Source of the DNA: Rattus norvegicus
Lineage: Eukaryota > Chordata > Mammalia > Rodentia > Muridae
Direction: 5' to 3'
Length of the DNA stretch: 64,000 nucleotides
Assembly: GCF_036323735.1 (NCBI RefSeq)
Contig: NC_086040.1
Coordinates: forward strand, 57,513,891-57,577,890
Under the pieces are notes generated by a model that saw only the letters and a list, made by a program, of their open reading frames with translations, was not told the origin of the DNA and searched no databases. A program made the position numbers and the translations under genes. Of the stretch, positions 35,101-46,579 are shown piece after piece. How positions within the stretch are numbered: the first letter of the stretch is position 1; the number at the start of each line of letters is the position of its first letter.

Positions 35101-35145
35101 TTTTATTTCTTTCATATTTTTTTTTCTATTTTTTTAGCAAAACTC

Positions 35146-35891
35146 TCAAAACTCATCCTGGGTGATGATGTAAATTAGACCCATTGGGTGAAATGAATTG
35201 AAAAACTCTCCTGGGAATGAAAGTGGTAAGGAAATCACATTGATGTATCATAAATGCAGAGCCAAGAGCAATGTTCAGACTAGTCTGTGGAGATGCTGCC
35301 TTCATCAGAGACCACAGATCTTTGGTGGAGAATGATTCAGTATTAAACTGGGAAGGGAAAATGATGATTGATATTGATCTAGTAGGTCTCACAACATTAA
35401 AAAGTGTTTCTTCCAGATCAATGAATGATTATTGAAAAGCAAATCCCGGAATGGACTTATGAGACCCACCATCAGCCTGTGAAATAATGTGTGAAAGAGG
35501 AATCTGTGTCTCTCCAGGGACAAAATGTTGCTTTCAAACTAACAGTGAAGTGTCCATTATCTGAATGACACATAGATATATACACATTATAGCAGGATAG
35601 ATACAGAGTTTCTTCAGGTCCATGAATGAGGTATTCAGCAGTAGACCTGGCTCAGCAATAAAGATAATTTTTGCCAACTCTTGAGACCTGAGCTCCTTCA
35701 CCAGGAGCCCCATGATTGAAGGAAAGAACAAACTTCAGACAACTTGTCTCAGATTTTTATGTAGTTCAGGTTTCTTGGTCTTGGTCCTCAGAAGGAAGGA
35801 CATCTTGCTTTCCAATTCTTGTTTATCCTATAATCCTTCTCTCTGCTGCACTCATGCAAATAAATTATTGTGCACTTCATTGATTGTTTAC
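35146..35891. other. Unassigned sequence with two minus-strand short frames
   Basis: Minus-strand frames at 35392-35153 (79 codons) and 35731-35534 (65 codons) have protein-like composition without low-complexity bias, and lie just outside the tandem array. I do not recognise a domain. The second contains 'KELRSQELAKIIFIAEPG'. They could be exon remnants of a decayed gene or chance frames. Confidence 0.25.
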
Positions 35892-35903
35892 TATTGCTAT
35901 TTT

Positions 35904-35998
35904 TTTTTTGGTTCTTTTTTCAGAGCTGGGGACAGAACCCAGGGCCTTGTGCTTCCTAGGTAAGCATTCTACCACTGAGCTAAATCCCCAGCCCCTAA
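35904..35998 (-). mobile_element. ID SINE with 12-bp target-site duplication
   Basis: Reverse ID consensus: 'cagagctggggacagaacccagggcc' region, then 'accactgagctaaatcccc'. The tail is a T run at the left. Perfect duplications 'tattgctatttt' flank it at 35892-35903 and 35999-36010. It is close to consensus and so fairly young. Confidence 0.95.
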
Positions 35999-36519
35999 TA
36001 TTGCTATTTTAATTCTGTTTCCAAGAACTATAGAAAATAAGAAGGACTGTATCAAAGCATCGTATGAAAATCAGACTAAGGGAATGTGGCCATTGGAAAT
36101 TTGTAACTGAGCTGAAACTCTTACTAGAGACAAACTGCTGTAAAAGGTCTTCTCAAGGTACCTGGTGTAGTAGTTCATGTTCCCCAACAGATACTAAAGG
36201 ATGACTCTCTCTATACAGAGTAATCAGACTAGTCACAATGATCACAGACTATGGACCACATAATTTAACAATGGCTGACTATTTGTAAAGTCCTAGAATC
36301 CACTAGTTTATTAGTCCAAAAGGCTAGATGTCTCATCAGGACATTAGTATATAGATAAATCTTCAGTATGCAGGTTCTCATCTATGTGAGGGTTTGGTAG
36401 CATTCTGAGTGCAAACATGAAAAAGGAAAAGCTTCTTCCTTCCATCTTTTCTATGGGAATTCAAATAGAATGCGTTGTTAAGAATACATCGAGATTGCGA
36501 TTCTCAAACAGACCAGTGT

Positions 36520-37255
36520 ATTCAACTGAACTTACTTTTCTGGGAAGCTGCACCCTGTCAGCATGGCTCAGGTGTATGTGAACTGCAAGATCCAGTCTGG
36601 AAAGGCAGTCCTGTTCATCGATTCCCACCTGTACCTTTTTGCAGAAACATGCATGAAATTCTCAATCAACTCCCTTTCAAAGATGGTGTTCTGGGACGTG
36701 TAGACATCACAGCCACTAACAATACCAATGCGATTCAAGATTACTTACACCAGCTCACTGGAGTGAGAACAGTTCCCTGGGTCTTCATAGGTAAAAAAGA
36801 CTGCATAGGCAGACACAGTGATCTAATCTCCCTCCAACAGAATGGGGAGCTGATGACATGTCTGAAGCAGATTGGAGATCTGCAGTTTTGAAAGGGGTTG
36901 CAGTAAAAGCCCGTGCTGAAGCAGACATTCAGTCATGCTGAGGCCAGTTCACCTGAGAGATGATGTGTGTCATGGAGGATGTCAGTATTTTCTTATGATT
37001 GGGATTTTCAACAAATTGGTTTTATTCTTATCCTTAAATCTGATGCTGTTTGCATGAAACCATGGGGGAGGGAAGCTTAACAGATCACACAGGATTGATT
37101 AGCCATTCTTCATCTGCTGGTATGTCTCTACCTCTAAGCCCATATTTAACAATCCACTGCATCTAAATCTCAAGTGAAGGAATTACTGTTTTTCTACCAT
37201 GCTGTTCTGCTGAAGTCATTTTGCAGAAGTCCACTTGCTAACAATTATTAAAAAA
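36520..37255 (+). pseudogene. Glrx: Processed pseudogene of glutaredoxin-1
   Basis: Glutaredoxin-1 is a small cytosolic thiol-disulfide oxidoreductase that uses glutathione. An ATG at 36563 opens a Glrx-like start (residues 'VNCKIQSGKAV'), and the frame from about 36640 to the stop at 36889-36891 matches the rest of the protein ('VDITATNNTNAIQDYL', 'TGVRTVPWVFIGK', 'QNGELMTCLKQIG'). No introns interrupt it. The reading frame shifts by two bases in total between about 36620 and 36650, over the redox active site, so the CPYC motif is lost. Pro in the TVP loop is kept but the following Arg is Trp. A 3' UTR-like region continues to a short A run near 37245. It is an L1-mediated retrocopy and non-functional. 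Confidence 0.88.
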
Positions 37256-37842
37256 ATGAATACAGTGAAGATGTTTTTTATCTACACACAGGCCCTTCCC
37301 ACTTCGGCATTTGCAGCTGACATATGGTGTTCTCAAACTTTTCTTTCCATTATCACAGAAGTCCACAATTGTATGAGGATGTTGTTTGAAAAATCAGATG
37401 AAGAATTTTAGCATAGTTGTCCCTCACTGTAACAATATTAATGTAGATTGCAGAGGAAATGATGAATTCAACTCTGTTCACAAACTGGTTAATTGCCAAG
37501 AAAATCCCAAACAGTTGTGAGTTGATTCTAGTCAGAGTCCCAGAATACTCAAATATGAAATGCAAAATTTCAGAGCTCTTCTTCAAAGACTGTCTATGAA
37601 AGAAGTTGCTGGCATAACACTGTCCTAAAATATTTATTCCATTCACACTTTTACATTTTGCTTTGATGTCTTGCAATGACGTTTATTAATCATGGAACTG
37701 CAGGTCTCTTCACTGGTCTCCAGGGAGAAGGATTCATTCTTAAAAAAGATGTATCTGCAGGTGACTAAAAAAAAAAATAAAGAATAGATCTTGATTAAAG
37801 TTCTGGGTTAAAGATATAACATCCTACCACAACCATCACATT
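37256..37842. other. Unassigned sequence with a 107-codon minus frame
   Basis: The minus-strand frame 37676-37353 encodes 107 residues with mixed hydrophobic segments ('FIISSAIYINIVTVRDNYA') and no recognised domain. It shares strand and neighbourhood with the short frames at 35.2-35.7 kb, so all three could be parts of one decayed gene. This is weak. Confidence 0.25.
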
Positions 37843-37856
37843 AGAAGTAATTTGAC
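37843..37856. repeat. Left target-site duplication of L1 copy 2
   Basis: 'agaagtaatttgac', repeated exactly at 44014-44027 after the A-rich tail. Confidence 0.95.
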
Positions 37857-38443
37857 GAGACACCGTGGGAGAGAGACCCGACCGCCTGGTCAGGTGGGCA
37901 CTCCTGAGGCTACAGAGCAGAAGAACCACCAACACTGCCCACCCCTGCCCACATCCCTGGCCCAAGAGGAAACTGTATAAGGCCTCTGGGATCCCGTGGG
38001 GGAGGGCCCAGGAGCAGCAGGACCCCTGCCTGAGACACCACCAGAACCTGAAGAAAACAGACCGGATAAACAGTTCTCTGCACCCAAATCCCGTGGGAGG
38101 GAGAGCTAAACTTTCAGAGAGGCAGACAAGCCTGGGAAACCAGAAGAGACTGCTCTCTGTACATACATCTCGGACGCCAGAGGAAAACACCAAAGGCCAT
38201 CTGGAACCCTGGTGCACTGAAGCTCCCGGAAGGGGCGGCACAGGTCTTCCTGGTTGCTGCTGCCACAGAGAGCCCATGGGCAGCACCCCACGAGCGAACC
38301 TGAGCCTCGGGACCACAGGTAAGACCAACTTGTCTGTTGCAAGAAGGCTGCCTGGTGAAATCGGGACACACAGAGGCAGAATTCCTCTAGGACCGGGCAC
38401 GTCCTGTATTTACCAGAAGTCCCACACCCACGGATCCCGGCCA
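37857..38443 (+). promoter_or_regulatory. L1 5' UTR, copy 2
   Basis: Matches the 5' UTRs of copies 1 and 3 up to about 38360 ('aaggctgcctggtgaa'). It then carries about 80 bp ('ggaccgggcacgtcctgt', 'tcccacacccacggatcccgg') not present at this place in copies 1 and 3, and joins ORF1 abruptly at about 38444. Confidence 0.8.
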
Positions 38444-39411
38444 AATCATATTTGATCATGATGCTGGAGGACTTCAAGAAAGACGTGAAGAACTCCCTTA
38501 GGGAAACACAGGAAAACATTAATAAACAAGTAGAAGCCTACAGAGAGGAATCACAAAAATCCCTGAAAGAATCGCAGAAACCCCTGAAAGAATTCCAGGA
38601 AAACACAATCAAACAGTTGAAGGAATTAAAAATGGAAATAGAAACAATCAAGAAAGAACACATGTAAACAACCCGGGATATAGAAAACCAAAAGAAGAGA
38701 CAAGGAGCTGTAGATACAAGCTTCACCAACAGAATACAAGAGTTTGAAGAGAGAATCTCAGGAGCAGAAGATTCCATAGAAATCATTGATTCATCTGTCA
38801 AAGATAATGTAAAGCGGAAAAAGCTACTGTTCCAAAACATACAGGAAATCCAAGACTCAATGAGAAGATCAAACCTAAGGATAATAGGTATAGAAGAGAG
38901 TGAAGACTCCCAGCTCAAAGGACCAGTAAATATCTTCAACAAAATCATAGAAGAAAACTTCCCTAACCTAAAAAAAGAGATACCCATAGACATACAAGAA
39001 GCCTACAGAATTCCAAATAAATTGGACCAGAAAAGAAACACCTCCCGTCACATAATTGTCAAAACACCAAACGCACAAAATAAAGAAAGAATATTAAAAG
39101 CAGTAAGGGAAAAAGGTCAAGTAACATATAAAGGCAGACCTATCAGAATCACACCAGACTTCTCGCCAGAAAATATGAAGGCCAGAAGATCCTGGACTGG
39201 TGTCAGACCGACCCTAAGAGAACACAAATGCCAGCCCAGGTTACTGTATCCTGCAAAACTCTCAATTAACATAGATGGAGAAACCAAGATATTCCATGAC
39301 AAAACCAAATTTACACAATATCTTTCTACAAATCCAGCACTACAAAGGATACTAAATGGTAAAGCCCAACATAAAGAGGCAAGCGATACCCTAGAAGAAG
39401 CAAGAAACTAA
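38444..39411 (+). pseudogene. L1 ORF1, N-terminally deleted, copy 2
   Basis: Homology starts at the 'KSYLIMMLEDF' segment, so the first ~45 codons and the start ATG found in copies 1 and 3 are missing. The coiled coil has an extra short repeat ('SLKESQKPLKEFQENT'). An in-frame stop occurs at 38665-38667, where copies 1 and 3 have Glu. The remaining frame is open to 39411 and keeps the RRM-like and C-terminal domains. An internal ATG at 38860 could start only a fragment. Confidence 0.92.
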
Positions 39412-39470
39412 TCGTCTTGGCAACAAAACAAAGAGAGTGAAAGGACACAAACATAACCTCACATCCAAAT

Positions 39471-42400
39471 ATGAATATAACGGGAAGCAATAATCACTAT
39501 TCCTTAATATCTCTCAATATCAATGGCCTCAACTCCCCAATAAAAAGACATAGATTAACAAACTGGATATGCAACGAGGACCCTGAATTCAGCTGCCTAC
39601 AGGAAACACACCTCAGAGACAAAGACAGACATTACCTCAGAGTGAAAGGCTGGAAAACAATTTTCCAAGCAATGGTTAGAAGAAGCAAGCTGGAATAGCC
39701 ATTCTAATATCAAATAAAATCAATTTTCAACTAAAAGTCATCAAAAAAGATAAGGAAGGACACTTCATATTCATCAAAGGAAAATCCACCAAGATGAACT
39801 CTCAATCCTAAATATCTATGCCCCAAATACAAGGGCACCTACATACGTAAAAGAAACCTTACTAAAGCTCAAAACACACATTGCACCTCACATAATAATA
39901 GTGGGAGATTTCAACACCCCACTCTCATCAATGGACAGATCATGGAAAGAGAAAATAAACAGTGATGTCGACAGACTAAGAGAAGTCATGAGCCAAATGG
40001 ACTTAACAGATATTTATAGAACATTCTATCCTAAAGCAAAAGGATATACCTTCTTCTCAGCTCCTCATGGTACTTTCTCCAAAATTAACCATATAATTGG
40101 TCAAAAAACGGGCCTCAACAGGTACAGAAAGATAGAAATAATCCCATGCGTGCTATCGGACCACCACGGCCTAAAACTGGTCTTCAATAACAATAAGGGA
40201 AGAATGCACACATATACGTGGAAATTGAACAATGCTCTACTCAATGATAACCTGGTCAAGGAAGAAATAAAGAAAGAAATTAAAACTTTTTAGAATTTAA
40301 TGAAAATGAAGGTACAACATATCCAAACTTATGGGACACAATGAAAGCTGTGCTTAGAGGAAAACTCATAGCGCTGAGTGCCTGCAGAAAGAAACAGGAA
40401 AGAGCATATGTCGGCAGCTTGACAGCACACCTAAAAGCTCTAGAACAAAAAGAAGCAAATACACCCAGGAGGAGTAGAAGGCAGTAAATAATCAAACTCA
40501 GAGCTGAAATCAACCAAGTAGAAACAAAAAGGACCATAGAAAGAATCAACAGAAGCAAAAGTTGGTTCTTTGAGAAAATCAACAAGATAGATAAATCCTT
40601 AGCCAGACTGAGGAGAGGACACAGAGAGTGCGTCCAAATTAACAAAATCAGAAACGAAAAGGGAGACATAACTACAGATTCAGGGGACATTCAAAAAATC
40701 ATCAGATCTTACTATAAAAACCTATATTCAAAAAAACTTGAAAATCTTCAGGAAATGGACAATTTCCTAGACAGATACCAGGTATCGAAGTTAAATCAGG
40801 AACAGATAAACCAGTTAAACAAACCCATAACTCCTAAGGAAGTAGAAGCAGTCATTAAAGGTCTCCCAACCAAAAAGAGCCCAGGTCCAGACGGGTTTAG
40901 TGCAGAATTCTATCAAACCTTCATAGAAGACCTCATACCAATATTATCCAAACTATTACACAAATTAAAACAGATGGATCACTACCGAATACCTTCTACG
41001 AAGCCACAATTACTCTTATAGCTAAACCACACAAAGACACAACAAAGAAAGAGAACTTCAGACCAATTTCCCTTATGAATATCGAAGCAAAAATACTCAA
41101 CAAAATTCTGGCAAACCGAATCCAAGAGCACTTCAGAACAATCATCTACCATGACCAAGTAGGCTTCATCCCAGGCATGCAGGGATGGTTTAATATACGG
41201 AAAACCATCAATGTCATCCATTATATAAACAAACTGAAAAAACAGAACCACATGATCATTTCATTAGATGCTGAGAAAACATTTAACAAAATTCAACACC
41301 CCTTCATGATAAAAGTCCTGGAAAGAATAGGAATTCAAGGCCCATACCTAAACATAGTAAAAGCCATATACAGCAAACCAGTTGCTAACATTAAACTAAG
41401 TGGAGAGAAACTTGAAGCAATCCCACTAAAATCAGAGACTAGACAAGGCTGCCCACTCTCTCCCTACTTATTCAATATAGTTCTTGAAGTTCTAGCCAGA
41501 GCAATCAGACAACAAAAGGAGATCAAGGGGATACAGATCGGAAAAGAAGAGGTCAAAATATGACTATTAGCAGATGATATGATAGTATATTTAAGTGATC
41601 CCAAAAGTTCCACCAGAGAACTACTAAAGCTGATAAACTACTTCAGCAAAGTGGCTGGGTATAAAATTAACTCAAATAAATCAGTTGCCCTCCTCTATAC
41701 AAAAGAGAAAGAAGCCGAGAAAGAAATTAGGGAAATGACACCCTTCATAATAGACCCAAATATTATAAAGTACCTCGGTGTGACTTTAACCAAGGAAGTA
41801 AAAGATCTGTACAATAAAAACTTCAAGACACTGAGGAAAGAAATTGAAGAAGACCTCAGAAGATGGAAAGATCTCCCATGCTCATGGATTGGCAGGATTA
41901 ATATAGTAAAAATGGCCATTTTACCAAAAGCAATCTACAGATTCAATGCAATCCCCATCAAAATACCAATCCAATTCTTCAAAGAGTTAGACAGAACAAT
42001 TTGCAAATTCATCTGGAATAACAAAAAACCCAGGATAGCTAAAGCTATCCTCAACAATAAAAGGACTTCAGGGGGAATCACTATCCCTGAACTCAAGCAG
42101 TATTACAGAGCAATAGGGATAAAAACTGCATGGTATTGGTGCAGAGACAGACAGATAGACCAATGGAATAGAATTGAAGACCCAGAAATTAACCCACACA
42201 CCTATGGTCACTTGATTTTTGACAAAGGAGCCAAAACCATCCAATGGAAAAAAGATAGCATTTTCAGCAAATGGTGCTGGTTCAACTGGAGTTCAACATG
42301 TAGAAGAATGCAGATCTATCCATCCTTATCACCCTGTACAAAGCTAAAGTCCAAGTGTATCTAGGACCTCCACATCAAACCAGACACATTCAAACTAATA

Positions 42401-43293
42401 GAAGAAAAACTAGGGAAGCATCTGGAACACATGGGCACTGGAAAAAATTTTCTGAACAAAACACCAATGGCTTACGCTCTAAGATCAAGAATCGACAAAT
42501 GGGATCTCATAAAACTGCAAAGCTTCTGTAAGGCAAAGGACACTGTGGTTAGGACAAAACGGCAACCAACAGATTAGGAAAAGATCTTTACCAATCCTAC
42601 AACAGATAGAGGCCTTATATCCAAAATATACAAAGAACTCAAGAAGTTAGACCGCAGGGAGACAAATAACCCTATTAAAAATGGGGTTCAGTGCTAAACA
42701 AAGAATTCACATCTGAGGAATGCCGAATGGCTGAGAAACACCTAAAGAAATGTTCAACATCTTTAGTCATAAGGGAAATGCAAATCAAAACAACCCTGAG
42801 ATTTCACCTCACACCAGTGAGAATGGCTAAGATCAAAAACTCAGGTGACAGCAGATGCTGGCGAGGATGTGGAGAAAGAGGAACACTCCTCCATTGTTGG
42901 TGGGATTGCAGACTGGTAAAACCATTCTGGAAATCATTCTGGAGGTTCCTCAGAAAATTGGACATTGAACTGCCTGAGGATCCTGCTATACCTCTCTTGG
43001 GCATATACCCAGAAGATGCCTCAACATATAAAAGAGACACGTGCTCCACTATGTTCATTGCAGCCTTATTTATAATAGCCAGAAACTGGAGAGAACCCAG
43101 ATGCCCTTCAACAGAGGAATGGATACAGAAAATGTGGTACATCTACACAAGGGAATATTACTCTGCTATCAAAAACAACGAGATTATTAAATTCGTAGGC
43201 AAATGGTTGGAACTGGAAAATATCATCCTGAGTGAGCTAACCCAATCACAGAAAGACATACATAGTATGCACTCATTGATAATTGGATATTAG
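39471..43293 (+). pseudogene. L1 ORF2, multiply broken, copy 2
   Basis: Starts at the same ATG context as copies 1 and 3. Defects seen by comparison: 1-base losses near 39669 and 39780, another near 40285, a stop replacing Glu near 40487, a base loss near 40961, a Ser-to-stop at 41561-41563 immediately before the catalytic motif, a stop at 42362-42364, and a base loss near 42680. The catalytic motif reads LADD with both Asp retained. The final block to 43293 (with the CWRGCGERGTLLHCWWDC Cys-rich motif) is open. It is inactive. Confidence 0.93.
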
Positions 43294-44013
43294 CTCAAAT
43301 GCTTTAATTACCCTAGATCCATAGAACAAACGAAACTCAAGATGATCAAAATGTGAATGCTTCACTCCTTCTTTAAATGAGGAAAAAGAATACCCTTGGC
43401 AGGGAAGGGAGAGGCAAAGATTAAAACAGAGACTGAAGGAACACCCATTCAGAGCCTGCCCCACATGTGGCCCATACATATACAGCCACCCAATTAGACA
43501 AGATGGATGAAGCAAAGAAGTGCAGACCGACAGGACCTGGATGTAGATCGCTCCTGAGAGACACAGCCAGAATACAGCAAATAGAGAGGCGAATGCCAGC
43601 AGCAAACCACTGAACTGAGTATAGGTCCCCCGTTGAAGGAATCAGAGAAAGAACTAGAAGAGCTTGAAGGGGCTCGAGACCCCATATGTTCAACAATGTC
43701 AAGCAACCAGAGCTTCCAGGGACTAAGCCACTACCTAAAGACTATACATGGACTGACCCTGGACTCTGACCCCATAGGTAGCAATGAATATCCTAGTAAG
43801 AGCACCAGTGGAAGGGGAAGCCCTGGGTCCTGCTAAGACTGAACCCCTAGTGAACTAGACTATGGGGGGGAGACAGCAATGTGGGGAGGGTTGGGAGGGG
43901 AACACCCATAAGGAAGGGGTGGGGGAGGGGGATGTTTGCCCGGAAACCGGGAAACGGAATAACACTCGAAATGTATATAAGAAATACTCAAGTTAATAAA
44001 AAAAATCAAAAAA
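43294..44013 (+). other. L1 3' UTR and tail, copy 2
   Basis: Contains a G-rich stretch at 43860-43932 with several runs of four or more G, the shared 'aaataactcgaaatgtatat'-like terminal block, and the 'aataaa' signal at 43995 before the A-rich tail. Confidence 0.9.
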
Positions 44014-44027
44014 AGAAGTAATTTGAC
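44014..44027. repeat. Right target-site duplication of L1 copy 2
   Basis: 'agaagtaatttgac', identical to 37843-37856. Confidence 0.95.
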
Positions 44028-44112
44028 ATATATATACATATATATTTATATGTGTATGTATATGTGTATATATATATATGTGTATATATTTATGTACATG
44101 TGTGTATATATA

Positions 44113-44151
<39 letters not shown>
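44028..44151. repeat. TA/TG-rich microsatellite
   Basis: Imperfect 'tatata/tgtata' sequence, ending in a perfect (TG)n run at about 44118-44151. It directly follows the L1 copy 2 duplication. Confidence 0.93.
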
Positions 44152-44153
<2 letters not shown>

Positions 44154-45640
44154 AATGAGACTTGTATATCTGGTATTTTAAGAAAGCTTACCTGATTGAA
44201 GATTATATTTAATGTCAGCTTGAATCTGTTCACAAGGATTTTATTGAGAATATGTGTGTATTGGTATAAATTAGTCTGTAATACTCAGTTTTCCTCTCTT
44301 TTTGTCAGTTGTCTGCAATTCTTTCTCCCTCTCTTTGTACCTTTCTGTTTACCTCATTTTCCCCCTGCCTCACTCTTTCTCCCTTTTATTCTCTGTCAAT
44401 TGTTGAATAATACCAGATTCAAAATAGAATTTTAATATATTTAATACATTTTTCTACTTTATGGAATCGTCTAAGAAACTTTCAATGCTCTTTAAATGTC
44501 TAATCAAATTTTTATACTGTATACATGTGGTCCTATTATATTTTAGGAGGGAGATATTAAATGCCCGACTCTGTGTCATTGTTCTGTATAGTGCTGTTTA
44601 AATAATGCATATTGAGCTGATTTAATATTGGTATATCCAATACATCCAGTAAATCATTAGTGGTTTAAAAAATATTCTAGATTTGGGACTGTTAATATAA
44701 AAAGTGTTTTCTCCACGTCTCCTCTCTTCTCTTTAATTTTGTTAATTCTACACTTTCATTAACTAACTTGGCCAGAGGTTAGGACAATCTTGTTAATACT
44801 TTCCACGAATGAACTCTTCCTTTCATTCATTACATTGTTGTCTTCATTTTATTGATTTCAGCCATGATGAGTTGGATATACATGTTATACCCCTTGCACA
44901 AGGCTCAAAGGCCACCCTGAAACAAGATGCAAAGAGACTGTAGGTGCCCAAAATGTGGGGGTGATCACAGAGAAATCGTGTCTTCTGGATACGCAGAAGG
45001 CTGACCTCATGACACACAGCAGTTGTGGTTCCCTGCACAGCCTCACGCCAGTCAACCGTCCAGAATGCAGTGTGAACGCCTGAAAGCCGTTACTCCTAAC
45101 GGAAACACTGTGGACCGTTAGTGTCTTCTGTTGGAGGGTTGAACGAATATTTGTAAGGGTTTATCATAGTTATTAAACAGTACATTAATGTAGAAGATAA
45201 CACAGGTAGGATTCAAATAGATCGATGCGTGTAAAATAAATGGAAAAAATATCATCAAAATGCATTGGTGGGAATTCTCAAAGAGTGAAATATATAAACT
45301 ATATTCCTGAATATTATGTACATAGAAAATGTTTTATTATGTAGGGATGTTTCATAAAGTGACCTTAGTGAATTCTGTTAGTTACAACAGATCTGCCAAT
45401 TCTGTGAGTTTAGTGAGATCACATTATATGATTTGACTTTAGTAAATTTAAAGTGGCTATTTTTAAATATAGTAAGTGTTTTTTCCACGTACACATTCAA
45501 CAATGGGCTTCTATAATCATAATGTAATTATGATTAAAACAATGAATATCCAGAAAAAATTAATTGGGTACATATCTAAACAAAATATTCACAATTGAAA
45601 AAACTTAAATGACTAAGAATCTAATGCAAAATATATATCA
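44152..45640. other. AT-rich unassigned sequence
   Basis: No gene seen. A patch at about 44210-44310 ('caaggattttattgagaat', then 'gtaatactcagttttcc') resembles a very old reverse-strand L1 ORF2. Frames are at most 79 codons. Confidence 0.4.
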
Positions 45641-45654
45641 TCCTTATACATTAC

Positions 45655-46330
45655 AGAAATGCAAATCAAAATTATTCTGACATTTTTTAATCCCTTTTAG
45701 AAACCTTAATAACATTGTTTAATAACATATGAGTCAACTTATCTTCACTGTGTTATGGAGAGAGGAGAACATTGCTATTCTCCTTGTGGGAACGCAAACT
45801 CCTACAGCAACTTTAGAAATCAGTATGATGTTTCTTCATGAATGTAGAAATGGATACACAAAAAGATATAACTCGAGGACATATATCCAAATGTTGATTA
45901 ATTCTAGTATAGAGACCCTTGATAATTTGGAAATGTTCAAGTTGTTCTTTAACAAATGAATGCATAAGAAAAATATGGTGCCTTGACAGACTAGAAAAAG
46001 GAAAGCATGTGATTTTCAGGACAGTGAATGGATCTTGTGGAAGTCATCATAGATGACGTAACCCAGATCAAAAAGGAAAAATGGGATACTTATACACTTT
46101 AATCTGAATGTTAACTCAGCATCTGTGTATCTGTGTGATCAGTTAAGTGCCGGCTGTCCCCATTTTGGGAAGTACAAGTGTTTGTATGAATTGCTGAGGG
46201 ACACTGTCAGGAAAAGGGATGTCAAATGTGAAGAGAGAGGGAAGAGGGCGACATGGAGAGAATATAGAGATGTACAGCTAAAAGTGAGAGAAATTTCAGG
46301 CATAGAATGGAAACCTAATGGAGTAGAAAC
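45655..46330 (+). mobile_element. Ancient L1 ORF2 C-terminal remnant
   Basis: In order: 'gaaatgcaaatcaaaatta', 'gtgggaacgcaaactcctacagc', a decayed 'atatatccaaatgt' block, and the end-of-ORF2-like 'gacgtaacccagatc' followed by 3' UTR-like sequence. This is the order seen in copies 2 and 3 (42770-43290). Highly diverged. Confidence 0.65.
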
Positions 46331-46344
46331 ACTTTTTTTTTAAA

Positions 46345-46550
46345 AATTTTTATCAAGGTTAATAACTATTTATTATAGGTACAGGGACAGAAGGTAAAAT
46401 ATTGATTTGGTTTATCTATGTAAATTTTCAATAATAAGTACATCTCAAAAATTATGGATTTCAGCTCTCAGTAAACCTGTAGTATAGATAATGACTGTAC
46501 AGTCCTTACGGAGTGAGATGTGAATGTCTGTGTTGGAAACATAAATGTAT
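46345..46550. mobile_element. LTR-like repeat fragment
   Basis: Shares with 14020-14130 the words 'acaggtac/gcaagga', 'ggtttatctat' and 'cag(t)gaacctgtag' in the same order and orientation. Only about 200 bp is present here. The family is not certain. Confidence 0.45.
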
Positions 46551-46579
46551 TATATTATAAACATTATATGTATACAATA

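Larger units (their letters stand above)
25665..35145. repeat. Tandem array of a 2.2-2.4 kb unit, four full copies
   Basis: Direct head-to-tail copies. The landmark 'tcatggc' followed by T-rich sequence and 'agaaaaag...cctaagg' has its atggc at 25711, 28033, 30411, 32626 and 34844, giving periods of 2322, 2378, 2215 and 2218 bp. Each full unit runs from an old L1 3' UTR piece (starting about 26000, 28290, 30700 and 32885), through a slot usually holding a microsatellite, into about 1.7 kb of non-L1 sequence. A partial unit end precedes the first copy and another follows the last, ending where the next L1 piece would begin (about 35145). The copies are clearly related but carry many substitutions. 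No conserved ORF spans a unit. Confidence 0.93.
37857..44013 (+). mobile_element. LINE-1 copy 2, complete at both ends
   Basis: The 5' UTR starts exactly after the left duplication; the 3' end is an A-rich tail after 'aagttaataaa'. The length is 6157 bp. Order: 5' UTR, ORF1 remnant, 59-nt gap, ORF2 remnant, G-rich 3' UTR. Both ORFs are broken, and the start of ORF1 is deleted. The perfect duplication fixes both boundaries. Confidence 0.97.
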
